Assembly: GCF_003053845.1 (NCBI RefSeq)
Contig: NZ_QAYG01000005.1
Span: forward strand, 186,001 to 250,000
Source of the DNA: Breoghania corrubedonensis
GTDB taxonomy: Bacteria; Pseudomonadota; Alphaproteobacteria; Rhizobiales; Stappiaceae
Direction: 5' to 3'
DNA length: 64,000 bases
Each line of letters begins with the position of its first letter. The stretch's first letter is position 1. The notes under the pieces were generated by a model. That model saw nothing but the letters and a program-made list of their open reading frames with translations. It was not told the origin of the DNA and did not search any database. Positions 36,293-45,620 of this stretch are shown here, piece after piece. The translations under genes and the position numbers were made by a program.

Positions 36293-37240
36293 ATGAAACT
36301 CAGGATGAGCCTTGCCGCTCTATTTTCAGCAGCCGCACTCTTCGCCGCGCCCGTCAGCGCGCAGGATTATCCCGATCGGCCGGTCGAGTTCATCGTTCCG
36401 TGGTCGCCGGGCGGAGGTTCGGACACGCTGATGCGCATCATCTCGGGGAAGATCAAGCCGTATCTCGGCGTCGACATGCCGATCATCAACATGCCCGGCG
36501 TCGGCGGCACCGTGGGCCTGCGCGAAGCCTCGCGCCGCGCCGCGGACGGCTACACGATCAGCCAGGTGCATGAAGGCCTGCTCGTGGCGACCGAAACCGG
36601 CATCACCGATCTGGCCTGGGACGACTTCGACCCCATCGCCCTCATGACGGCCTCACCCCAATACCTCGTGGTGCATCCCTCCGAGAACTACAGCAACCTG
36701 CAGGAATTCGTCGCATACGCCAAGGCCCACCCCGGCGAGATCACCATGGGCGTGACGCTTGGCGGCGTGCCGCATCTGGACGCCGCGATGATCGAGCAGG
36801 CCTATGGCCTGAAGTTCGCCTATGTGGGCTATGAGGGAACCGGGCAGCGTATTCGCGCGCTGGTTGGCGGCAACCTTGATGCGGCCATTGGCGATATCTC
36901 TTCTTCGAAGGAATTCGTCGACAATGGCGATCTGCAGTTCCTGGCCGTCGGATCCGCAAAGCGCGTCGCGGAGACCCCGGACGTGCCGACTTTCGCGGAG
37001 AACGGGAAAGATCTGGAGCTCAACGTGACCCGCGGCATCGTCATGCCGAAGGGTGCGCCGGAAGAAGCCCGCAACACGCTTGAAGCGGCGCTCAAGAAGC
37101 TGTCCGAGGACAAGTCCTACATCGAGCAGACCCACAACGCGGGTGCCTCGGTCGATTTCCGCGGTCAGGAAGCCTATCGGACGTACCTGTCCAACCTCGA
37201 CAAGACCGTCAAGTCCCTGTCCAAGGTGCTCGCGCCGTGA
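36293..37240 (+). CDS. Tripartite tricarboxylate transporter substrate-binding protein (TctC/Bug family)
   Basis: A 315-residue periplasmic binding protein with a signal peptide (SLAALFSAAALFAAPVSA, cleavage near residue 23) and the Bug-family start DYPDRPVEFIVPWSPGGGSD. It captures a carboxylate for the TctB/TctA membrane pair. Bug ligands vary widely (carboxylates, aromatic acids, amino acids), so the substrate is not known. AAAAAGGGAA upstream supports ATG 36293. It overlaps tctB by four bases. Confidence 0.9.
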   Translation: MKLRMSLAALFSAAALFAAPVSAQDYPDRPVEFIVPWSPGGGSDTLMRIISGKIKPYLGVDMPIINMPGVGGTVGLREASRRAADGYTISQVHEGLLVATETGITDLAWDDFDPIALMTASPQYLVVHPSENYSNLQEFVAYAKAHPGEITMGVTLGGVPHLDAAMIEQAYGLKFAYVGYEGTGQRIRALVGGNLDAAIGDISSSKEFVDNGDLQFLAVGSAKRVAETPDVPTFAENGKDLELNVTRGIVMPKGAPEEARNTLEAALKKLSEDKSYIEQTHNAGASVDFRGQEAYRTYLSNLDKTVKSLSKVLAP

Positions 37241-37752
37241 GCGAGCCCGGTTATGACAAGGAACACGCAAAGGAGGCGGGCGAAATTGCCCGCCTTCTGA
37301 GCTATGGCCTGCTCCTGTTTGCGTCAGTCGGCCTGTTCCTCTCCGCCAACGCGATCCCTCCATCGCGTTTCGAACGCCTGGGCGCGGGCGCTTTTCCCAA
37401 GATCGTTTTCGCAGGTATCGCGCTGGTCGCCGTGATTGCGATCATCGATGCGCTGCGGAAAATACGGCATGAGGCCTTCGGCCGGTTTCTGGGCGAGACC
37501 GTCCGCTGGGCACAGCGGCGTTATCTGGTCTTCATCTGCCTCGCCGCACTGGCGGCATGTCTGGTCGCCATCCCGGTGCTGGGGTTCTCGCTCGCAAGTT
37601 TTCTCTTCATCTTCGGGCTCGAACTGGTGCTGATGCCGCGTCGTCCGGTTCCCATCTTCATCGGGCTCCTTGTCGCAATCACCTTCTCGTTCGGGTTGAA
37701 CTGGCTTTTCGCCGAGGTCTTCAACGTGTACCTGCCACGGGGAGTGTTGTGA
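37237..37752 (+). CDS. Tripartite tricarboxylate transporter small membrane protein (TctB)
   Basis: A 171-residue protein with four predicted membrane helices (about 20-40, 52-72, 92-125, 133-160), the usual TctB layout. GTG 37237 overlaps the tctC stop as GTGA; tctA follows after 1 bp. It is assigned mainly by size, topology and position, as TctB sequences diverge. Confidence 0.85.
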   Translation: MSEPGYDKEHAKEAGEIARLLSYGLLLFASVGLFLSANAIPPSRFERLGAGAFPKIVFAGIALVAVIAIIDALRKIRHEAFGRFLGETVRWAQRRYLVFICLAALAACLVAIPVLGFSLASFLFIFGLELVLMPRRPVPIFIGLLVAITFSFGLNWLFAEVFNVYLPRGVL

Positions 37753-37753
37753 T

Positions 37754-39274
37754 ATGGACAGTTTCCTTGACGGCCTGTCGCAGATCTTCACGTTCACCAC
37801 GCTGATCTACATGCTGGCCGGCTCGATCGCCGGTATCGTCGCGGCCGCCATTCCCGGTTTCACCGTGACGATGGCCATCGTCCTGACCCTGCCGCTCACG
37901 TTTTCCATGGAGCCGTTGCAGGGCATCGCGGTCATGCTTTCGGTCTATGTGGGAGGCTATACCGGCGGTCTCATTTCGGCTGCGCTGTTGGGTATTCCCG
38001 GCACGCCGTCCTCGGTGGCAACCACCTTCGACGCGTTCCCGATGGCGCGCAACGGCGAAGCGGGCAGGGCGTTGTCGCTCGGCGTGTGGGCTTCGTTCTT
38101 TGGCACCGTCATCTCCACGATCGTGCTCATCGTCGCCGCGCCGCCGCTGGCCATCATCGCGGTGAAGCTGGGACCGTGGGAGTATTTTTCCCTTATCGTC
38201 TTCGCCCTCACGATCGTGGCGAGCCTTGTCGGGTCCTCGGTCATCCGGGGCATGCTTGCCGGTCTCATCGGACTTGCCATCTCGACGGTCGGCACCGATC
38301 CGATCATGGGTCGTCCGCGCTTTGATTTCGGCGTGGAGATGCTACAGGCCGGATTGCCGTTCCTGGTCGTGCTGATCGGCATTTTCGCGATTTCACAGCT
38401 GACTTCGGAGGTGGAGGACGCAAAGAGTGTGCGTTCGGGAACGTCGCTCGTGGCGGGCTCCATCGACTTTCAGACATGGAAGGTCATGAAGGAGGTGCTG
38501 GGGCGACCGGTAAACCTGATCCGGTCCTCCATGGTCGGTGTGCTGATCGGCGCGTTGCCGGGAGCCGGAGGGTCCATCGCCAATCTCGTGGCATACGACC
38601 AGGCCAAGCGGGCCTCCAAGACGCCGGAGAAATTCGGGCGTGGCATACCAGATGGCGTCGTCGCCTCGGAAGCCGGCAACTCCGCGACCGCCGGTGGCGG
38701 CCTGATCCCGTTGATCGGGCTCGGTATTCCCGGGTCCGCGGTCGACGCTATCCTCATGGCGTCCCTGATGGTTCACGGCATCTCGGTCGGCCCCCGGCTC
38801 ATGCTGGATCACGCGGATCTCGTCTACGGCATGTTCATCGCCATGGCCGTGGCATCCCTGATGATGCTGTTCGTGTCCCTCGTCTCCATGCGTCTCTTCC
38901 TGCGGGTGGCGCAGACGCCGAAATGGGTGATCGTGCCGGTGGTGATGGTTTGCTGCGTGGTGGGCTCTTTCGCCCTCAACAACCGTGTGACCGATCTCTA
39001 CCTTCTTGGCTTCATCGGTGTCGCGGGCTATGTGCTGCGCGAGCTCGGCTATTCGCTCGCGCCGCTTGTGCTGGGCGTGATCCTGGGGCCAATCGCGGAA
39101 ACCAATCTGCGCCGGGCGTTGATGACAGATGGCGATCCGATGCTTTTCGTCACCCGGCCCATCAGCCTGCTCTTCCTTGCTGCCGCCTTCGTTTCGATCG
39201 TTTGGGCGATCCGCAGCCATCTGAAAAAACAAAAATACTATATCGAGGATACGTCCGATGCTTCTACGTCATGA
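37754..39274 (+). CDS. Tripartite tricarboxylate transporter large membrane protein (TctA)
   Basis: A 506-residue channel subunit with about 11-12 membrane helices. Family motifs are clear: AAIPGFTVTMAIVLTLPLTF, SAALLGIPGTPSSVATTFDA and EAGNSATAGGGLIPLIGLGI, the last followed by PGSA. It forms the ion-coupled carboxylate transporter with TctB and TctC. Its 3' end overlaps the gamma-glutamyltransferase gene by 17 bp, which ties import to that enzyme. Confidence 0.93.
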   Translation: MDSFLDGLSQIFTFTTLIYMLAGSIAGIVAAAIPGFTVTMAIVLTLPLTFSMEPLQGIAVMLSVYVGGYTGGLISAALLGIPGTPSSVATTFDAFPMARNGEAGRALSLGVWASFFGTVISTIVLIVAAPPLAIIAVKLGPWEYFSLIVFALTIVASLVGSSVIRGMLAGLIGLAISTVGTDPIMGRPRFDFGVEMLQAGLPFLVVLIGIFAISQLTSEVEDAKSVRSGTSLVAGSIDFQTWKVMKEVLGRPVNLIRSSMVGVLIGALPGAGGSIANLVAYDQAKRASKTPEKFGRGIPDGVVASEAGNSATAGGGLIPLIGLGIPGSAVDAILMASLMVHGISVGPRLMLDHADLVYGMFIAMAVASLMMLFVSLVSMRLFLRVAQTPKWVIVPVVMVCCVVGSFALNNRVTDLYLLGFIGVAGYVLRELGYSLAPLVLGVILGPIAETNLRRALMTDGDPMLFVTRPISLLFLAAAFVSIVWAIRSHLKKQKYYIEDTSDASTS

Positions 39275-40847
39275 TCCCATTTACCCCTCCCGACGGTCTC
39301 CGGTTCTCGCCGATAACGTCGTGGCCACATCGCAACCATTGGCCACTCAGGCCGGCATAACGATCCTGCAGCAGGGCGGAAATGCGGTCGACGCCGCGAT
39401 CGCGGTCGCCGCCACGTTGACGGTGGTCGAGCCGACGGGCAACGGCCTTGGTTCCGACGGCTTCTGCATCCTGTGGGATGGCAAGCAGCTGCACGGGCTG
39501 AATGCCTCCGGGCCGGCTCCGGCCGCATGGGCGCCGGAGCGGTTTCCGAACGGCATTCCGCTGCATGGCTGGGACAGCGTCACGGTGCCCGGCGCGGTCG
39601 GCGCCTGGGTCGAGCTTTCGGAGCGCTTCGGCAAGCTGGGGCTTGCCACGGTTCTCGCGCCGGCGATCCGGTATGCGGAAGATGGGTTCACCGTGTCGCC
39701 GGTCATCGGTGCGCTGTGGGCCAAGGGGGCGCAGTCATTGAGCGCCCAACCCGGCTTCGCGGAAACCTTCATGCCCGACGGCCGCGCACCGAAGGCGGGC
39801 GAGCGCTTTCGCAATCCCGGTGCCGCGCGCACCCTCAGGGCGATCGCGGACACCCGGGGACGCGCCTTCTACGAAGGTGAGATCGCCGAGGCGATCGCGG
39901 CTTTCTCGAAGGCGAACGGCGGGGCGATGACCGTGGCAGATCTCGCGGGCTACCGTCCCGAATGGTGCGGCACGATCAGCCAGCGGTTCGATGACGTGGC
40001 ATTGCACGAGATTCCGCCCAACGGCCAGGGCGTCGCCGCCCTCATGGCGTTGGGAATCCTGCAACACACCTCGATCCGGGATCGCGGGCCGGATGACCTT
40101 GCATCGGTTCATCTCCAGATCGAGGCGATCAAGCTCGCCTATCGCGATCTGCATGCCTTTGTCGCCGACCGCAAATACATGACGGGTGTCAGCGAAGAAG
40201 CGCTGCTCGATCCGGATTATCTCAAGTCACGCGCCGCGCTGATCGATCCCGACAAGGCACAGGACTTCGGTGCCGGTGCGCCGAAGCGCGGAGGTACCGT
40301 TTTGATGAGCGTTGCCGACGCCTCGGGCATGATGGTCAGCTTCATCCAGTCGAATTACATGGGGTTCGGCTCCGGCGTCGTGGTGCCGGGTTACGGCATT
40401 TCGATGCAGAACCGGGGTGTCGGCTTCACCACCGAAAAGGGACACCCGAACTGCGTGGCGGGAGGAAAGCGTCCTTTCCACACGATCATCCCCGGCTTTG
40501 CCATGAAGGGCGAGGAACCTCTCATGGCCTATGGCATGATGGGCGGGCCGATTCAGGCGCAAGGCCATATGCAGCTTCTGCTGCGCACGCAGCTGTGGAA
40601 CCAGGACGTGCAGAGTGCCGCCGACGCGCCGCGCTGGCGGGCAATCGAGGGACTGGACGTCGCCTGTGAGCCGACCATGGCGCCGCAAGTGCTGCGCGGT
40701 CTTGTCGACCTTGGTCACAAGATCCAGGTTGAGGCCCCGGACAACGCTTTCGGCTTCGGCGGGGCGCAACTGGTTCAACGGCTTCCGGACGGCGGATATG
40801 CGGCCGGCTCGGATCCGCGCAAGGACGGACATGCGGCAGGGTTCTGA
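39258..40847 (+). CDS. Gamma-glutamyltransferase family N-terminal-nucleophile hydrolase
   Basis: A 529-residue Ggt-family protein. The N-terminal region (QAGITILQQGGNAVDAAIAV; TGNGLGSDGF) and the self-cleavage site with candidate nucleophile Thr347 in KRGGTVLMSVADASG are present. There is no signal peptide, so unlike the E. coli enzyme it should be cytoplasmic. Members split gamma-glutamyl bonds, but some act on acylated or lactam substrates. Overlap with tctA suggests it processes what TctABC imports. Confidence 0.85.
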   Translation: MLLRHDPIYPSRRSPVLADNVVATSQPLATQAGITILQQGGNAVDAAIAVAATLTVVEPTGNGLGSDGFCILWDGKQLHGLNASGPAPAAWAPERFPNGIPLHGWDSVTVPGAVGAWVELSERFGKLGLATVLAPAIRYAEDGFTVSPVIGALWAKGAQSLSAQPGFAETFMPDGRAPKAGERFRNPGAARTLRAIADTRGRAFYEGEIAEAIAAFSKANGGAMTVADLAGYRPEWCGTISQRFDDVALHEIPPNGQGVAALMALGILQHTSIRDRGPDDLASVHLQIEAIKLAYRDLHAFVADRKYMTGVSEEALLDPDYLKSRAALIDPDKAQDFGAGAPKRGGTVLMSVADASGMMVSFIQSNYMGFGSGVVVPGYGISMQNRGVGFTTEKGHPNCVAGGKRPFHTIIPGFAMKGEEPLMAYGMMGGPIQAQGHMQLLLRTQLWNQDVQSAADAPRWRAIEGLDVACEPTMAPQVLRGLVDLGHKIQVEAPDNAFGFGGAQLVQRLPDGGYAAGSDPRKDGHAAGF

Positions 40848-40914
40848 ACTCCGCCGCACAGGGGGGGGGCTTGGCGGTTCGTCTTCCAGGCCGGGATTCT
40901 GGCAAACAACGGAA

Positions 40915-41928
40915 ATGGATCCGGTAATGAGCTTGTTAAGGCGCATCGGTGTCGACACATACATGTTGCTGCTGTTCGCAACGGTCGGCCTCGGCCTGCT
41001 TCTCCCGGCACAGGGATTGGCCGCCACCTCCTTGAAGCATCTGACCTATTGGGCAGTTTCGCTGCTGTTCTTTCTTTACGGCGCCAAACTCGATCCGAAG
41101 GCCGTGCGCGCGGGGATCACGAACTGGCGTATCCAGGGCATGACCTTCGCCGCGACCTATCTGATGTTTCCCTTGCTGGGCTTCGCGCTCGCCTGGATCT
41201 TCGGACCGCTGCTCGGGGCGAAGCTGTCGCTGGGGCTTCTGTTCCTGGCCGTCCTGCCCTCGACCGTGCAGTCGTCCATCGCGTTCACCTCTATTGCCGG
41301 CGGCAATGTTGCCGCTGCCATTTGCGCGGCTTCCGTGTCGAACCTCGTGGGCGTCGTGCTCACGCCGGCGATGGTCGCCTTTCTGCTGCATCAGGGCGAT
41401 GGCGGTGTCAGTCTTGATTCCGTTATCAAGATCGGCACGCAGATCCTGCTGCCTTTCGTGATCGGACAGATCGCGCGGCCATGGGTCGGGGCCTTCGTGC
41501 AAAAGCACAAGACGCTGACCATGGTTGTCGATCGCGGGTCGATCCTGCTTATCATCTACGCCGCGTTCAGCCGGAGCACGGTCACGGGATTGTGGGGAGC
41601 CATCCCAGTCAGCAGCCTGTTGATGCTGATTCTCGTGGTGCTGGTGTTCCTCGCGATCATCATGGGTCTGATCGCGGGAGCGGGCCGGGTCTTCCGGTTG
41701 AATGCGCCCGACCGCGCAGCCTTGTTCTATTGCGGTTCGACCAAGAGCCTCGCGTCGGGACTGCCCATCGCCACCGCGCTCTTTGCCGCCGACAAGGTGG
41801 GAGCGATCGTCTTGCCTCTGCTCGTCTATCACATGAGCCAGCTTCTGGTTTGCGCCTATATCTCCCAGAAAGCGGCACATGCCCTGCGAGCGCCACAGGA
41901 GCGGGCCGTTACGAGCGGGGCTGGATAA
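40915..41928 (+). CDS. SLC10-type (bile acid:sodium symporter-like) membrane transporter
   Basis: A 337-residue protein with about ten membrane helices, of the SBF-like/SLC10A7 type (YWAVSLLFFLYGAKLDP; LAVLPSTVQSSIAFTSIAGG, then NVAAAICAASVSN). Bacterial members move organic anions with sodium; the substrate is unknown. ATG 40927 is an alternative start. It lies 67 bp after the gamma-glutamyltransferase gene, preceded by a run of ten G, and could belong to the same operon. A GC-rich hairpin follows. Confidence 0.8.
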   Translation: MDPVMSLLRRIGVDTYMLLLFATVGLGLLLPAQGLAATSLKHLTYWAVSLLFFLYGAKLDPKAVRAGITNWRIQGMTFAATYLMFPLLGFALAWIFGPLLGAKLSLGLLFLAVLPSTVQSSIAFTSIAGGNVAAAICAASVSNLVGVVLTPAMVAFLLHQGDGGVSLDSVIKIGTQILLPFVIGQIARPWVGAFVQKHKTLTMVVDRGSILLIIYAAFSRSTVTGLWGAIPVSSLLMLILVVLVFLAIIMGLIAGAGRVFRLNAPDRAALFYCGSTKSLASGLPIATALFAADKVGAIVLPLLVYHMSQLLVCAYISQKAAHALRAPQERAVTSGAG

Positions 41929-41930
41929 GC

Positions 41931-41945
41931 CCCCCGGCGCGGGGG
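41931..41945 (+). terminator. GC-rich hairpin after the SLC10-type gene
   Basis: A 5-bp CCCCC/GGGGG stem with a five-base loop begins two bases after the stop codon and can extend by a few pairs. No U-run follows, so termination is uncertain. Confidence 0.3.
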
Positions 41946-42161
41946 AGCCGAATTCATCCGGGATGGAGGCGTCCATGTTCGGATACCAGTGCGGGAAAAG
42001 GTGAGTGTGGCAACCGTTCCGCACGGCATCCGGATCTCGATGCGGAATGGTCCGCCGTGCGCGGACCCCTCAAATTGCTCAAGCGTCCGGCGCGCGTCGA
42101 GCTGCGTCATGTTCCCGTGCGCCGCCTCGCCAGATCCTTGACTCGGCTAACGATTGGGGAC

Positions 42162-42177
42162 ATAGCAATATAGCGAT
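42162..42177. promoter_or_regulatory. Candidate ArsR-type operator, copy 1 (regulator's own promoter)
   Basis: ATAGCAATATAGCGAT lies 16 bp before the ArsR-family start. It is identical in 15 of 16 bases to the site upstream of the adenylation gene (43472) and is nearly palindromic around ATAT. AT-rich imperfect palindromes overlapping their own promoter are the usual sites of ArsR/SmtB repressors. Binding is inferred. Confidence 0.6.
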
Positions 42178-42193
42178 AAACATAAAATAGAAG

Positions 42194-42529
42194 ATGCCGA
42201 CCATGATCTGCCTGCCAGAAGCATCAGAGCACAGACTTCGTCAATTGAAGGCGATCGCAAGCGACGTGCGCCTGACAGTCCTTGAATGGCTCAAGGATCC
42301 CAGGACGAATTTCCCCAACCAGAAGACGGAAGACCCCGCGAAGATCGGCGTGTGCGTCACGCTTATCGCGGCCAAAGCTGAAATCAGCCAGCCGACGGCG
42401 AGCCGTCACCTCGAAATTCTAAAGAACAGCGATTTCGTGAAGATCAGAAAGATCCATTCCTGGTCGTTTTATAGCCGGAACGAAGACGCGATCAAGGAAT
42501 TCTCCCGTTGGCTTTCGATTAACGTGTGA
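42194..42529 (+). CDS. ArsR-family transcriptional regulator of the biosynthetic locus
   Basis: A 111-residue winged-helix protein of ArsR type. The recognition helix region reads AEISQPTASRHLEILKNSDF, followed by the wing (KIRKIHSWSFYSRN). The usual metal-binding Cys pair of ArsR is not visible, so it may sense a small molecule. ATG 42203 is an alternative start nine bases in. It sits 1 kb upstream of the NRPS-PKS genes in the same direction, and a shared operator-like motif precedes both. Confidence 0.85.
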   Translation: MPTMICLPEASEHRLRQLKAIASDVRLTVLEWLKDPRTNFPNQKTEDPAKIGVCVTLIAAKAEISQPTASRHLEILKNSDFVKIRKIHSWSFYSRNEDAIKEFSRWLSINV

Positions 42530-43471
42530 AGCGAACCGGCATTTTGATCTGATGGGTTTGAGGGAGCACATATCGACGCCCCGCTGATCATGGATCAACG
42601 AGTTGTCGGGTGTGTGGTCTTTCGGATAATGGCATGATAGGCTTCTTCAAGCATGAATATTGCTTGATATATCATTTTTTACTGGAATTCCGATCATCGT
42701 TTTATATTGAAAAGTACTTCTGGGTGAATGTACTGTGCTATTCAGTAGGTATGTTAACTATTATATCCAAGGTGCGGCTGAGCTTCAGTATCGTGCCCAG
42801 CCGGGATTGGAAAAGAACTTGCGCCGTGGCTGTGGCGCCGGGCTGTTCAACCGCGCACAAGGGCACCTTGCCCTGCGGGTGAAGCCCGCTTGTCGGCGCC
42901 TCAGCGCGAACGTCGCCTCCGCCGCCCCCGATCCCGACAATCTGGAAAAACGGCGCCCTGTACGAGTGGAGAAATGGGCGGAGAGAATCTGCGGCGAGCC
43001 CGGACACCTGCGCCCCCGTACCGACCAGTTTGCGGGTCCGCATGCAGGGCTCGCGTTTGATGTGGCTCGCACATGAGACGGAGGTTTTGCTGCCTGTCTC
43101 GTCAAGAATTCGAGTGAGAGCCCAAAAGCGAGCCTGAAACGGCACCGAGGCGGCGAAGAAATGCGAGGGCGAGATACGCCCGGTCGGAGCATATACTTCG
43201 ATTGAGCAGAGAGGTTGGGAAATTTCGTAGCGAGCCTATTATGGAAACCGGCAGTTTTCCCGGACGGCTCACCTCTGCAATCGAAACCTCTCAGGCGAAC
43301 CCCTTCCTATCGCAAATGTCCGGCCGCAAGGGCTGGATGGGGGCGAGACTGAAACGGGGGAGTAGGCGACTGTCCGCAAGTGAAGGCCGGTGTGGCGTCG
43401 GGCGCGATCATCGAGTCACGGTCTGGAGGCCCAGACAACGTCCGCCCAGCGGTTGACGGGTGGATCTGGAA
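42530..43471. other. Gene-free region between the ArsR regulator and the NRPS gene
   Basis: About 940 bp. From roughly 42600 to 42790 the sequence is clearly AT-rich, unlike the surrounding genes; beyond that it is GC-rich. Short frames exist on both strands but none carries a recognisable domain or convincing start. The region could hold a long leader, a small RNA or remnants of an insertion. Confidence 0.4.
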
Positions 43472-43487
43472 ATAGCAATATAGCTAT
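43472..43487. promoter_or_regulatory. Candidate ArsR-type operator, copy 2 (biosynthetic operon promoter)
   Basis: ATAGCAATATAGCTAT, palindromic except for the A/A pair flanking ATAT, ends 39 bp before the adenylation-gene start. It matches copy 1 at 15 of 16 bases. Location and identity suggest that the upstream ArsR-family protein controls the NRPS-PKS genes. Confidence 0.6.
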
Positions 43488-43526
43488 ATTATAAATTCAC
43501 GTTATTGCGATCGGGGAGTTGCCTGA

Positions 43527-45560
43527 ATGACAAAGCCCATTCCTCTTGAACCCCTTGCCGTTGACCGCACATCCGATCTGCCCGGAAATCAGTCCGTCGA
43601 CATCGCCCCGGCCGCGAACCAGATCACTCTCTATTCGGCGATCAGCAGGATAGGCGAACGTGACCCTGATCGCCCCGCCGTCAGGTGGAATGGCGACGTC
43701 TACACCTATGCGGCATTGCTTCGTCGCGCTCAGACCATCGCACATGCTCTGGCCGGGGAAATCGCCAGAGGAACGGAGGGCGACCTTGCCGGGGGGCGGC
43801 CGGTATTCCCTGGTGTCGTCGGACTGTGCCTCGAGAGATCCTTTGATCTCGTCGCGGGCCTCGTGGCGTGCCAGATACTCGGATGTTCCTACGTCCCGAT
43901 GGACACGGAATATCCGCTTCAGCGCCTCACCCACATGCTGCGCACCTCGCGCCCGGATGTACTTGTCACCTCCCGGCGCACCGCCGCCGCGTGTGGGCTG
44001 GATACCGCGCCGGGCCGCGTGCTTTACGCCGAAGACATAGGTGAGGGGGAGAGTGAAGGGCGCACGTCCAACAGCGCCTTGAAGCGCGCGCGCGGTGGTC
44101 ACGATGCGACGCCGGTCGGCGGATATCAGATCTACACCTCCGGATCGACAGGGCTTCCCAAGGCCGTGAACATGAAGGGCCGGGCGCTTGCCAACCTGAT
44201 CGCATGGCAGTTGGAGCTTTCGGGCGGATTGCCGGAAAACGCTGCCACCGGGCAGTTCGCGCCGATCAGCTTCGACGTTTCGTTTCAGGAAATCTTCTCC
44301 ACCTTGTGCGCAGGCGGATTGCTCGTCCTGTTCTCGCCCGAGCAACGGCGGGATCCGTTCCTGCTCATCGAGGAGATAGAACGTTCCGACATATCGCGGC
44401 TCTTTCTGCCGTTTGTGGCCTTGAAGCAGCTTGTCCAGTCCGCCGCGGCGGCGGGGACCTTTCCGAGCTCGCTCAGAGAAATTCATACCGCAGGCGAGCA
44501 ACTCGTGGTTTCCGAACCCGTGCGAGCGTTTTTCCGCGCGCTACCGAAGTGCAGGCTCTTCAACCAGTATGGTCCGTCGGAAACCCATGTCGTGGCTTGT
44601 TACGCGCTCGGCGAAGATCCTGACAGCTGGCAACGTCTGCCACCGGTTGGCAAGGCCATCCACAATGTCGGACTGCATGTTCTGAAGGGCGACAATACCC
44701 CGGTTGAACCCGGCGAGATCGGCGAGCTGTGCATCAGCGGCCGCGCGCTGGCGGCCGGCTATGTGCGCAATGACAAGGCAACGGAGGAGAAGTTCCGCTT
44801 CGTGTGTCTCGACGGACAATTCCTCAGGATCTATCGAAGCGGCGACCTCGCAAGGGTGGATGAACAGGGGCAGGTCGAGTTTCACGGCCGCGCCGACCAG
44901 CAGGTGAAGATCGACGGCTACCGGGTAGAACTGGGCGAGATCGAAAGTGTGCTTTCCGACCATGCGGCCGTCGAGAAGGCTGTTGTGGTTCATGATCGAG
45001 ACGAGGGGGCGGGAGGCGCGCTGGCGGCCTTCATCATCGTCAAGACCGGCAGGAAGAAGCCCGCCCTGAGCGGAGACATTGCCAGCTTTCTGGCCGCGCA
45101 ACTGCCCGGATACATGATCCCGTCCGCCATCCGCTTCGTGGATGAGTTTCCCAGGACAGCGAGTGGCAAGATCGATCGAAAGGCGCTCGCTCAAAAGGGG
45201 CGGGAGGGCAAGCCGATCACATCAACGCCCCTTAAGACGACAAACCAGCCGGGCGAGCGGATCGACTTGTGCGATTTTCTCGTGCAGACATGGCGCGATA
45301 TCACCGGCCGCGAAGATCTTGATCGGGAAGACAATGTTTTCGACCATGGCGCGCGTTCGGTGATGGTTCCCGAATTCCAGCGCCGCCTGCTGGAACAACG
45401 CGGCCGACGCGTTTCGGCCGCCTCCGTTTTCGAATACCCCTCTTGCGCTAAACTCGCCCTTTATCTTTCCGGAGGGCAACCATCGACATTTCTGGGTCAG
45501 GGCGGTTCGAATGTCGGCCTTGCCCGCAAGGCTGCCTCGTTGTTGAGGCGGTCGCGCTAG
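43527..45560 (+). CDS. Stand-alone NRPS adenylation-carrier didomain (A-PCP)
   Basis: A 677-residue loading protein. The adenylation domain fills residues about 30-550: IYTSGSTGLPKAV near 202, FDVSFQEIF, NQYGPSETHVV, YRSGDLARV, GRADQQVKIDGYRVELGEIE and PRTASGKIDRKAL. The carrier domain follows, with phosphopantetheine site Ser611 (FDHGARSVMV). There is no condensation domain, so it should activate one amino acid and pass it to the downstream KS. The pocket code read by hand is D-V-Q-F-H-A-Q-V-V-K, close to proline codes (DVQ[L/F]IAHVV). Proline or a relative is a hypothesis. The next gene starts 60 bp later. Confidence 0.9.
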   Translation: MTKPIPLEPLAVDRTSDLPGNQSVDIAPAANQITLYSAISRIGERDPDRPAVRWNGDVYTYAALLRRAQTIAHALAGEIARGTEGDLAGGRPVFPGVVGLCLERSFDLVAGLVACQILGCSYVPMDTEYPLQRLTHMLRTSRPDVLVTSRRTAAACGLDTAPGRVLYAEDIGEGESEGRTSNSALKRARGGHDATPVGGYQIYTSGSTGLPKAVNMKGRALANLIAWQLELSGGLPENAATGQFAPISFDVSFQEIFSTLCAGGLLVLFSPEQRRDPFLLIEEIERSDISRLFLPFVALKQLVQSAAAAGTFPSSLREIHTAGEQLVVSEPVRAFFRALPKCRLFNQYGPSETHVVACYALGEDPDSWQRLPPVGKAIHNVGLHVLKGDNTPVEPGEIGELCISGRALAAGYVRNDKATEEKFRFVCLDGQFLRIYRSGDLARVDEQGQVEFHGRADQQVKIDGYRVELGEIESVLSDHAAVEKAVVVHDRDEGAGGALAAFIIVKTGRKKPALSGDIASFLAAQLPGYMIPSAIRFVDEFPRTASGKIDRKALAQKGREGKPITSTPLKTTNQPGERIDLCDFLVQTWRDITGREDLDREDNVFDHGARSVMVPEFQRRLLEQRGRRVSAASVFEYPSCAKLALYLSGGQPSTFLGQGGSNVGLARKAASLLRRSR

Positions 45561-45620
45561 GTGCGCATTTTTCCTTTTAGCCAAAGCATTACCCCCATTT
45601 CTTTTCATGGAGAGTTCGAT

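Noticed and set aside
42610-43145. Small frames in the gap between the ArsR gene and the NRPS gene
   Set aside because: Overlapping frames on both strands, no convincing ribosome sites, no recognisable domains.
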